A DNA stretch of 64,000 nucleotides from Pantoea agglomerans (GTDB taxonomy: Bacteria; Pseudomonadota; Gammaproteobacteria; Enterobacterales; Enterobacteriaceae). Below the pieces are notes generated by a model. That model ran no database searches. It saw only the letters and a list, made by a program, of their open reading frames with translations, and had not been told where the DNA came from. Of this stretch, positions 10,901-22,900 are shown one piece after another. Position numbers and translations under genes: made by a program. The stretch lies in assembly GCF_021397715.1 (NCBI RefSeq), contig NZ_CP090207.1, positions 1,364,001-1,428,000 on the forward strand, in the 5' to 3' direction. Numbering within the stretch: the first letter of the stretch is position 1; every line of letters begins with the position of its first letter.

Positions 10901-13900
10901 TCGGTCGACTTTAACGGCGCGGTCTACACCACGACGGTCGATACCAGCGGCAACTGGAGCGTCACGGTGCCGGCGGCGGTAATCGGCCAGCTGGCTGACG
11001 CTATCTATCCGGTTAATGTGACCCTTACGGATGCGTACGGCAACAGCAGCAGCGTACTGTCTGACGTTACCGTGCTGGCGTCAACGCAGCCAGCGCTGAC
11101 CATCAATCCGGTCACCGCTGACAATCAGGTCGATAGCGCGGAACAGCTCAGTGACATTCTGGTCACCGGCAGCGTGACCAGCGTTCCGGCCGGTACGCCG
11201 GTGCTGCTGACCCTCAACGGTCAGTCTTATGATGGCGAAGTATTGGCAAATGGCGACTGGAGCGTCTCGCTGCCGGCGGGATCGCTGGGCGCGGCCGGTG
11301 AAAAAACCTTTACGGTGGCAATTTCGGACATTGCCGGTAACCCGGCGCAGCCTGCCCAAGGGCAGTTCACCGTTATTACCACTGACGCGCCGCTGTTGTC
11401 GATTGCGCCAGTGAGTGAAGATAATGCACTTAACGCGATTGAAGCGCTGAGCGATCTGACGGTCAGCGGCAGCTCCAGCAACCTGCCTGTCGGCAGCGTG
11501 GTCAGCGTGAAGCTGGTGGCGGGCGGCACCGTCTACAGCGCCACCACCGATGAAACGGGCGCCTGGACGGTCACCGTCCCGGCGGGGGATCTGGCTAACC
11601 TGCCGCAAGGCAGCACCACGGTGACCGTGACGTCAGATGAGGTCACCAGCAGCCAGACGCTGCTGGTGGCGACCACGCCGCTGGCTGCTCCGGCAATCGA
11701 TACGCCGTTTACCGACAGCGTGCTTAACAGTGCTGAAGCCAGCACAACACAGACGCTGACCGGGACCACGACGCCAGGCCAGGCGGTTAACGTTACCGTC
11801 GGCGGCAATACCTATCCGGCAACGGTAGCAGCGAATGGTGACTGGAGCCTGATCCTGCCGCCATCGACCCTGCAAAATCTTGCCCAGGGCAGTAATCCGA
11901 TCACCGTTACTACCGTCGATCTGGCTGGCAACAGCACCAGCACCACGGTGCCGCTGACGGTCGATACCGGCACTCCGACGCTGGTGGTCAACCCGATTGC
12001 CAGTGATGGCATCATTAATGGCGCGGAGGCTGACGCCGATCTGACGATCAGCGGCATCGTTGCGCCCGGCAGCAGTGTCAGCCTGGCGCTGAATGATGTT
12101 CCCTGTCAGGCGATTGTCGCTGACGACGGACGCTGGACGGTCACCGTGCCACGCGCCGATTTGCAGGCGCTGAACGATGGCCGCTACGACCTTAACGTCA
12201 CGGTCACCAGCGTCGGTGGTAACAGCAACAGCAGCGTCCTGCCGGTGACCGTTGATACAACCGCACCGGATTTCAGCCTTAATCCGCCAGCGGGTGACGG
12301 CGTGCTCAACGGCGCGGAACAGGCGGCCGGCTTCAGCTTTAGCGGAACCGGCAGTGAAGGTGATCGGGTCAGCCTGACGCTGAACGGCGTCACGTATACC
12401 GGCACAGTCAATATCGACGGTAACTGGTCGCTGGCCCTGCCGCCAGCCGCACTGGCGGGTCTGAATAACGGCAGCAGCTATCCGGTGGTGGTCACCGTCA
12501 GTGACGCCGCAGGCAACAGCAGCAGCCAGAGCACGACCCTGAGCGTGGCGACTGCCGCGCCGCCGCTGAGCGTCGAGCCGGTCAGCGGCGATAACGCCCT
12601 GAGCGTTGGTGATCTGACGCAGCCACTGGTGATCAGCGGCACCGGTCAGAATGGCGATCAGATTACGGTCGGACTGAACGATACGGTCTACAGCACCACC
12701 GTTGGCGTCAATGGCGAGTGGACGTTACAGATTTCCCCTGACGATCTGGCCGCGCTGCCGTCGGGCAGTAATACACTCACCGTCACCGCAACCGACGCCA
12801 ATGGCAACCAGACCAGCCAGGTCATCGATCTGAACGTGGTGAATGCGCCGGAACTCCAGCCGACGCTGACCATTGACAGTGACACCTTTGCCGGTGATGG
12901 CGTGGTGAGCGCTGCCGAACAGCTGCAACCGCTGACCCTGCGCGGCACTTCCACCAACGTGGAAGCAGGACAGCAGGTTAGCGTCTCCCTCAATGGCACC
13001 GACTACCGTGGTGTAGTGGATGCCAGCGGCAGCTGGAGCATTGTGCTGCCGGCCGGTGCGCTGGCCGGTCTGAGCGAAGGCAGTCAGACCCTGACCGTCA
13101 GCGTGATCAATGCGGTGGGTAATACCGCCAGCAGCCCGCTTAACTTCAGCGTCGATACTACCCAGCCCTCTGTCGCTCTGGCACCGATCAGCGGCGATAA
13201 CTACCTCAACGCCAGTGAACTGACTGGCGATGTGGCGGTAAGCGGTAGCACCAGCGGTCTGCCGCAAGGCAGCATCGTCGGGGTAACAGCAAATGGCACC
13301 ACCGTCACCACCACCGTGGCGGCAGACGGAAGCTGGAGCCTGACTTTACCGGCAGGCACCTTTACCACGGCACCGGACGGTCCGCTGACCGTCACCACCA
13401 CCGTGACTGATGCTGGCGGTACGCCACTGGCGACCACCGGCTCGGTCATTACCGTCATCGCCACCACACTGCCCGTCGCCACCGCAGGCGACGCCTTTGG
13501 TGACAATATTCTCAACGGTGCGGAAGCGACGACCAGCGGCATCATCACCGGCAACACCGGCGTCAGCGGCGACGGCCAGACGGTCAGCGTGACGCTGGGT
13601 GACGTCAGCTACAGCGGGTCGGTCGATGAGGCCGGTAACTGGCAGGTCACTATCCCTTCTGCAGCGCTGTCAGCTCTGCCACAGGGTGAAACCGCCTACA
13701 CCGTTGTGGTCAGCGATGTGGCCGGCAACAGCAGTCAGGCAGTGGGTAGCGTGGTGGTTGATACGCTGCCACCGTCGCTCAGCCTGAATACGCCGTCGGA
13801 CGGCATCATCAATGCCGCAGAGAGCCAGCAGCCGCTGGCACTGAGCGGCAGCAGTGAAGCTAACGCCCTGATTGTCGCCAGCTTTAACGGCATCAGCCTC

Positions 13901-16900
13901 AGCACCACGGCGAACGCCGATGGCAACTGGACGCTGGCGCTGCCCGCCACCATTTACAGCGGCCTGGTCAACGGCAGCTATCCGCTGACCGTGACCGCCA
14001 GCGATGCGGCAGGCAACAGCACCACAACCAGCACCAGTCTGGCGCTGAAAGTCGAACCGGCCAGCCTGCCAACCCTGACGCTGGATGCGTTTGCCGGCAA
14101 TAATGTGGTAGATGGCGCGGAGCGGCAGACCGATCAACGCCTGTCGGGTACCACCACCAATGTTGAACCGGAGCAACTGGTCACCGTCACCCTTGACGGC
14201 AACGTCTACAGCGCGGCGGTGCAGGCGAGTGGTGCCTGGAGCCTGACCGTGCCAGCCGGTGCACTGAGTGCGCTGGCTGACGGTAGCGCCAGCCTCACGG
14301 TGGCAGTCAGCGACGTGGCGGGTAACACCGCCAGCAATACGCTGACTTTCGACGTCAACAGCAACGCTTCCGGCCTCGCGATTAATGCGCTGAGTGATGA
14401 TAACTATCTGAATGCCCAGGAGCTGGGTGAGTCGCTGATCGTGACCGGCACCTCGGTCAATGTGCCGTTGAATGGCACGATCACGCTATTGCTTAACGAT
14501 GTCAGCTACACCGCGCAGGTCTCGGCGAACGGCAACTGGAGCCTGATCGTACCGGCCAATGCGCTGGCCGGTCTGGCGGATGGCGCATACACCCTGACGG
14601 TCACCGCGACCGACAGCGGTGGCGCGACGCTCAGCAGCAGCTCGACGCTCACCGTACTGGCGACCAGTCTGCCCGATCCGACGATCACCAGCGCGTTTGG
14701 CGATGGCACGCTCAACAGCAGCGACATCACCCTCGCTCAGACCCTGAACGGCACCACCGGGGCGACCGGTGACGGCCAGACCGTCAGCCTGGTGCTGAAT
14801 GGCAGCACCTATACCGCCACCGCTGACAGCAACGGCAACTGGTCAATTTCGGTACCCGCCGCCGCGCTGGCCGATCTGCCGGAAGAGAATATCAGCTACA
14901 GCGTGACGGTACGTGATGCGGCAGGCAATACCGCCTCCACCGACGGCACTGTGCGGGTGGATCTGACGCCGCCAGCCTTAATTCTGAATGCGGTGGCGGA
15001 TGACGACATCGTCAATATCGCCGAAAGCAACGCACCGGTTATCCTGAGCGGCAGCAGTGATGCCGGCGAAGGCCAGCTGGTCACCCTGACGCTCAATAAT
15101 CAGATCTGGACCACCACGGTAACGGCAAATGGCGACTGGAGCCTGACGCTACCGGCTGGCGCGCTGGCAGGGATTCCGGCCGGCCTCTATATTCTCACTG
15201 CCACTGTCAGTGATGCGGCGGGCAACCCGGTAACCGAAACGCGCGAGATCAATGTGGCAACCGGTTCGCTGTCGGTCAGCATAGAAACGCCGTTTGGTGA
15301 TGGCTATCTGAGCCGCAACGAGGCTGACTCCAGCCAGACCCTCAGTGGCACCACCGGTTTGATCGGCGAAGGTCAGACGGTGATTGTCACGCTGGGCGAC
15401 ACCGATTATCCCGCCACGGTCGATGGGCAGGGCAACTGGACGGTGACGCTGACAGCGGCAGAGTTGCAGGGGCTGAGCGAAGGTATCGCCACGCTGATGG
15501 TGAACGTCAGCGATGCGGCCGGTAACAGCGGCTCGCTGACCAGCAGCGTCACGGTGGATTTCACGCTACCGGCGCTGAGCGTTAACGCCATCGGCGGCGA
15601 CAACATCATTAACTCGCTGGAGGTGCTGCAGGATGTTGCGATTAGCGGCACCGCCTCTGTGGCCGATGCGGGTCAGGTTGTCACCGTCAGTTTCCAGGAT
15701 GTGGATTATCAGACGCAGGTGCTGTCAGACGGCAGCTGGCAGCTGACACTGCCAGCCAGCGTGCTGCAGGGGCTGACGGATGGCAGCTATCTGGTTGGGG
15801 TATCGCTTACCGATGCGGCAGGCAATTCGATCAGCACCAGCCAGACGCTGACCCGTGATGCCGACGGTGCAACGCTGCCAACCCTGACTATCGGGCCGAT
15901 CAGCGTCGATAATTACCTCAATCAGGCGGAAGCGGCAAACGATCTCATTATCAGCGGCACCAGCACTAATCTGGCTGAAGGTCAGGTGGTCACGGTTACG
16001 CTGAACAACACCGACTACAGCGGTACGGTCGTCGCCGGTGGCGGCTGGACGGTGACCGTTCCGGCGGCGGATGTGGGGAATCTGCCGGATGGTGAGCAGC
16101 TACTGGTGGTGGTTTCTGCTGATGTTGCCGGTAACCCTGCCAGCAGCAGCAGTAATCTGGTGGTGGTCGCCAGCGATCAGGCCCAGCCGACGCTCAGCGT
16201 CAATGTGGTCGCGGGTGATGATGTGATCAACGCCACCGAAGCTGCGGGCGAGGTGGCGGTCAGCGGCACCAGCACCCAGCTGGTCAGCGGCACGCTGGTC
16301 ACGGTGACCTTCAATCAGGTCGATTACACCACCACGCTTGATGCGAATGGCAACTGGACCGTCAACATTCCTTCGACCGCCTTCGATAACCTGGCCTCGG
16401 GCAGCAGTCAGACCGTGACGGTGACAGCCAGTGACGTGGCGGGCAATCCGGCCAGCGCAACCCAGCAGATCAGCCTGGATACCACGCAGCCGATTCTGAC
16501 TGACATCCTGGTCAGCGCCGGTGATAGCCTCAATCAGGTCGAGTCTCTGCAGGATCTGACCATTACCGGCAACACCGATATCGGCCTGCCGGTGGCCGTA
16601 ACGCTGAACAACGTGACCTATACCGCTACCGCAAACGGCGACGGCGTCTGGACAATCACGGTGCCGGCCGGGGATTTACAGCAGCTCACTGACGGCCCTA
16701 ATCCAATCAGCATCTCGGTCACGGATGCTGCCGGTAACATCACCACCGACACCACCACATCACTGAATGTGGCATTCAATACGCTGCCGACCATCACCCT
16801 GAACACGCCTTTCGGTGATGGTCTGGTCAGCGCCGATGATGCCGCCGGTGCGCTAACGCTCACCGGTAACAGCACCAGCGTGCCGGCGGATAGTCAGGTG

Positions 16901-19900
16901 ACGATTACCATCGGCACTCAGTCCTTTACCACCACCGTCGATGCCAGCGGCAACTGGACGCTGAACCTGGAGGCGGGTGCGCTGACCGCCTTACCAGACG
17001 GCCAGACTCAGGTTGTGGTCTCCACCAGCGATGCGGCCGGTAACCCGGCGCAGGCGACGGCAGGCGTCGAAATTCTGCTGACGCCGCCAGTGGCGCCGAC
17101 GTTTGCCACCACGCTGTTCGGCGATAACGTGATCAACAGCAGTGAAGCGGCAATGGTTCAGCTGATTACCGGCACGACCGCAGTGGGCGACGGCCAGACG
17201 GTCAGCGTCACGGTCGGTGATGACAGGATTCCGTTATCGGTGACGGTTGATGAGAACGGCAACTGGACCGCCAGTCTGACGCCAGAATACATCGCGATTC
17301 TTGGCGACGGGCAGCACATCCTTACCGTGACCACCACTGACCGCGCGGGTAACAGCATTGACGCGACGAAGTCTTTTGTCTCGGCGATTACGCCGATTGC
17401 CGCGCCAACGCTGGATACGCCGTTTACGGATGGCCGTATCAATGCGGACGAAGCGGCTGCCGGTGGAACGCTGACCGGCGCGCTCAACATCACCAATCCG
17501 GCCTCCGTGGCGGTCACGGTCAATGGTACGGTCTATTCCGCCGTCCTTGATGCAGATAACGGCCGCTGGACGCTGGATCTGCCACCGGCCCTGTTGCAGT
17601 CGCTGCCGGACGGTAACTGGCCAGTCACCGTAACGGTCACCGATGTCAACGGTAACAGCGCCAGCACCGGCGGTAATGTGCTGGTGGCGGTTAACACGCT
17701 GCCTGACGTTACCCTTAATCTGCCGTTTGGCGACGGTGCGCTTAGTGCGGCTGAAGCTGGCAGCGAGCAGTTGCTGAGCGGAACAACCGGCATCACCGGT
17801 GCCGGGCAGACGGTGAACGTAGTGATCGCCGGTTTTAATGGCGATCAGCCGCTGGTGGCGACGGTACAGACCGATGGCAGCTGGTCGCTGACGCTGACGC
17901 CAGCGCAGTTAGCGACCTTCACCAGCGGCAGCCACACCATTACGGTCACCGCCAGCGACATTGCCGGTAACACCGACAGCACGGCGCTGAACGTGGTGAC
18001 CGAGGTCACGGTGCCTGCACCGACCTTTAACGACGGCGCACTGGGTACGGATAGCGTGCTGAACATCAGTGAAGCGGCGGCAGGCATAACGCTGACCGGC
18101 ACCACCGGCAGCGTCGGGGACAATCAGGCGGTGAGCATCACGGTCGATCTCAATGGGGCACGCTACACCGGAACGGTAGACGGTGCGGGAAACTGGGCGG
18201 TCACTATTCCGGGCAACGCCCTGAACTCACTGAGCGACGGTGCGCATACCCTGACGGTCAGCGTGGTCGATGCGGCGGGCAACACCGGTACGGCAGAGCT
18301 GCCGTTCAGCGCCGATCTCACGGCACCGCTGCCGACGCTGGTGCCGGAGAGCAGCATTAACGCCGCCGATGTCGCCAGTGGCGTGACGTTGACCGGCACC
18401 ACCGGTGAGGCGGGTGAGAACCAGAGCGTGCAGGTGACAATCGGCAACAACGTCTACTCCGCCGTGGTGACCGCCGATGGCGGCTGGACGCTGCCGCTGG
18501 AGAGTGCACAGCTGTCGCTGTTAACCGATGGCAGCTATCCGGTCACCGTGACGGCAACCGATGCAGCCGGTAACAGCAGCAGCATCAACAGTTCGCTGGT
18601 GATCGATACTACGCCACCGACGCTGACTGTGGGTGCCTTTGCCGGCAATGACATCCTCAACTATAGCGAGAGCATCCAGCCGCAACTGCTGAGTGGTGTC
18701 GCGAACGGGGCTGAACCGGGCAGCGTGCTCAGCGTCGCGCTGGGTGCCACCACACTCGGTACGGCGGTGGTCGGGGCAAACGGCAACTGGAGCCTGACTC
18801 TGACGCCGGAACAGATGGCCTCCTTCACGCAGCCGACCACCACGCTGGCAGTCAGCGTCAGCGATCTGGCGGGCAACAGCATCAGTCAGAATGTGACCTT
18901 CGCGGTTGATCTCACACCACCGGCAGGACCGCTGGTGGCGCTGGGAACGATCTCTGGCGATAACATTATCAGTACCGCTGACCAGGCGGGCGGGGTGGTG
19001 ATCAGCGGCACCTCGACTAACCTGGGCGCGGGCGGCGTGGTCTCGGTGGTGATCAATGGCGAAACTTATGGCACTACCCTGAATGGTGATGGCAGCTGGG
19101 CGACCGTCGCCTTGCCGGTCACGGCGTTTGGCACGGGCGGTAGCGCAACCATTATCGTCAATGCCACCGACGGCACGACGCCGGTGACGACCCAGGGCAG
19201 CGTACAGATCGATCTGACGCCGCCAACGCTGACGCTTAACGACTTTACCGGCGACAACCGGATCAATGCCGCTGAAAGTGCTACCAGTCAGGTGATCAGC
19301 GGCACCGCCGATACCGCTGAAGTCGGGCGGACGGTGGTGGTCACCTTTAATAACAAAACCTATAACGCGATTGTGCAGAGTAATGGCAACTGGTCCACCA
19401 CGGTACCGGCCAGCGATATGCAGGCCCTGCCGGATGGCGCATCCACCCTGATTACCGCCCAGCTGGCGGATGCCGCCGGTAACGTCACCACCGTCAGTGA
19501 GACGGTAACGGTTGACACCACGGCACCGCTGATCCTGATTGATGCCTTCCTCGGCGATAACCTGATCAATGCCGCAGATCTGGTGGTTAATCAGGTGCTG
19601 ACCGGCAGCGTGCAGGGCGCAGAAGGCCAGACCATTGGCCTCTACCTGGGTGACGGCGCGCCAATTGCCACGGCGGTGGTGGGCGCCGATGGCTTCTGGA
19701 CCCTTAATGTCGATCCGCAGGTGTTGTCGAGCCTGAATGATGGCGCGCTGGTGTTTGGCGTGCGGGTCAATGACGTCAGCGGTAACCAGACCGATGCTAC
19801 CCTGACGGTGAATAAAGTGGTCAACAGCGCGCTGACGCTGGTGGTCGACTCGGTATTTGGCGATGGAACGCTGAGCGCCATTGATACCACGGTGGCGCAG

Positions 19901-22900
19901 ACCATTACCGGGGTCGCGACCTCGGCGGGAGTCGGCGCGACGGTCTCGGTCGTACTGGGCGGAACGACGCTGTCAGCCGCAGTGGGTCAGGATGGCAAGT
20001 GGGCGATTGTAGTACCGCCTTCCGTGCTGGGGCTGCTCAGCGACGGCGAGCTGGCGCTGAACATCACGCTGACCGATGCCGCCGGGAACGTCCGTACCGT
20101 ACCGGAAACCGTCACGGCGATTGTCGATGCCGTGCCGGTGGTCGGCGACCTTACCGGCCTGTTTGGCGGCGATAACCTGCTCAACATCGTTGAAGCCGGT
20201 GCCGGTCAGCTGATCGGTGGCGTGATTGAAAATGCCGCCGTCGGTTCGCAGGTCACCGTCACCTTCGGCAGCCGCAGCTACACCACCACGGTGCAGGCGG
20301 GCGGTAACTGGAGCGTTAACCTGCCGGGCAGCGATCTCAGTTCACTGCTGAATGGCAACCTGACACTGGGCGTCAGCGTCACCGATCCGGCGGGTAACGT
20401 GGCTTCCAACAGCGTATCTATCGGCATCTTTACCCAGACGCCATCCATCAGCCTGACCTCGCTGTTTGGTGATGGCGTGCTGAACCTGGCAGATATTGCC
20501 ACCGGCCAGGTGATCAGTGGAGTGGTGAACAATGTTGCGCAGGGATCGGTGGTGACGCTGACTGTCGGCAACAGTCAGCTCACTGCCACCGTGGGCGCTG
20601 GCGGCACCTTCAGCGCCACGGTGACGCCGGATATTTTAGGCACGCTGGCGCAGGGTAACCTGACGGTCGGCGCTTCGGTCACCGATGCGGCGGGCAATAC
20701 CGCCAGCACCAGTGCCGGTATCCGGATCGATACTCTGCTGCCCACCATCACCGTTAATCCGCTGTTTGGTGACGGTCTGCTCAACGTAGCGGATGCGCTG
20801 GTGACGCAGGTGATCGGCGGTGCGGTTGGCGGGGCGGAAGCGGGATCGCGTGTCGTGGTCTCTGTGGGATCGCAGCAGTTCGTGACCGCCACCGATGCGA
20901 ATGGCAACTTCAACGTTTCGCTGACGCCAGCCCTGTTGCAGGGCATTGCCGATGGCAATCTCACCGTCGGGGTCAGCGTGACGGACAGCGCGGGCAACAC
21001 CAGCACTGCCACCGCGGGCGCGCTGGTGGGCATTCATAACCTGCCTAAGGTAACGCTCAATCCGCTGTTTGGGGATGGGGTGCTGAACCTGGCGGAGTCG
21101 CTGGTGACCCAGACCATCAGCGGCACCGTATCGGGTGTGGCGGCAGGCAGCAGCGTCCGGCTGGCGATTGGCAACACCACCGCCACCGCGCTGGTGAACG
21201 CCGACGGCAGCTTCTCGACCACGGTGACGCCAGCGGTGCTCTCCACGCTGCTGAGCGGCAACTTCACGGTGAGCGCCTCGGTCACCGATCCGGTAGGCAA
21301 CACCAGCAGCAGCAGCGCTGGCGTATCGCTGGGATTGATTCAGCCGACGCTGTCGGTGAATACGGTGTTCGGTGACGGCGTACTGAGCGCAGCGGATCTG
21401 GTCTCGAACCAGACCATCAGCGGCAGCTCCAGCCTGTCGGCCGGATCAACCGTCAGCGCCACGCTGAACGGTCTGACCTATACCACCAAAGTGGTGAGCG
21501 GCGGCAGCTGGAGTATCAGCGTGCCGAAAGCCGATCTGGCTGCTATCACCGACGGCAGCAAAACCGTCACCGTCAGCGGTACCGATATCTATGGCAATGT
21601 GGTGAACAGCAGCGGGGCGCTGAGCGTGATTGCGCATACCGCGCCTACCGTCGCCATCACCTCCCTGTTTGGTGACAATGCACTGAGCGCCATCGATGTG
21701 AAAACCGCGCAAACCATCAGCGGCAGCGCCACCAATGCGGAAGGATCGGTGGTGCGCGTGGTGCTGGGCGGCCAGACTTACAGCACCACGGTGAGCAGCA
21801 ACGGCAACTGGAGCCTCTCTGTCCCGGCAGCAAATCTCGCTGCCATTAGCGATGGCCTTCAGACCGTCACCGCCAGCGTCACCAACGGCGCGGGCCTTAG
21901 CGGCAGCGGTTCGGCCTCGCTGGGTGTGGTCAGCCACACCACGCCAACGGTCAGCCTGAGCAGCTACTTTGGCGGCGATGGTTATCTGAATATCGCGGAA
22001 GCCGATGCGCCGAAAACCATCAGTGGCACCAGCACCAATGCCGTCGGCGGCACGGTGACGGTGAACGTGGCGGGTAATGTCCTCACCACCACCATTGGTG
22101 CCAACGGGGCATGGAGTATCAGCGTGCCGTCAGCGACGCTGAAAGCTATCCCGGACGGCAGTCATCCACTCACCGTCACGGTCGCCGACATTGGCGGCAA
22201 CACCGTCACCAGCAACAGCAGCTTCACCGCGCTGTCGCACAATACGCCGCTGGTGGGAGCCGATCCGGTACTCAGTGTCGTGACCTCGTTACTGACCGGA
22301 CTGACGGTACAGGGCGGATCGCTGAACGCGGCGCAGGGGTCGAAAGTCAGCGTCACGCTGTTGCTCAGCAACGGCGGCAACGGACCGACGATCAATACCA
22401 CGACCGATGCGCTGGGACGTTACTCGGCTAACTTCGCGCCATCATTGTTGTCGGTTGGCGGGCTGCTGCTGTCGCTGGGTACGCTGGCGAAAGTCACCAT
22501 CACTGACGTGGCAGGCAACAGCTATTCGACCACCAATACCTTGCTGTTAGGGTCATTGTTGCCGATTACCACTGCCGCCAGCGAGTCGGTGGCGCTGTTC
22601 TCGGTGGCCGATGACAGTGCCACGGTAGCCAGTGTCAGTGGAGAAACGCAGCACGCCAGCAGCAGTGAGGAGAGTTCCCCTCACGCTGCCGTGGTGTCCA
22701 CACTGACCACGGAGGCGGATATCGTCACGCCGGTCAGCAGCAGTGACAGCGCCAACGCTACGGAGACCGCCGTCGCCGCCGCCGCGCCGGCAGAGGAGGC
22801 CAGCTACACCATTGGTGGCGTGGTAATCACCCTGGCCGATGGCAGCACGCTGGAGGGCGCGTCAGTGACCGGCAGCAGCGGGGCCGATACCGTGACGGTC

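Noticed and set aside
5527..22560. Tandem repeats considered as a CRISPR-like or satellite array
   Set aside because: Units are about 300 bp, in frame and coding, with protein-level conservation; there are no short identical repeats with unique spacers.
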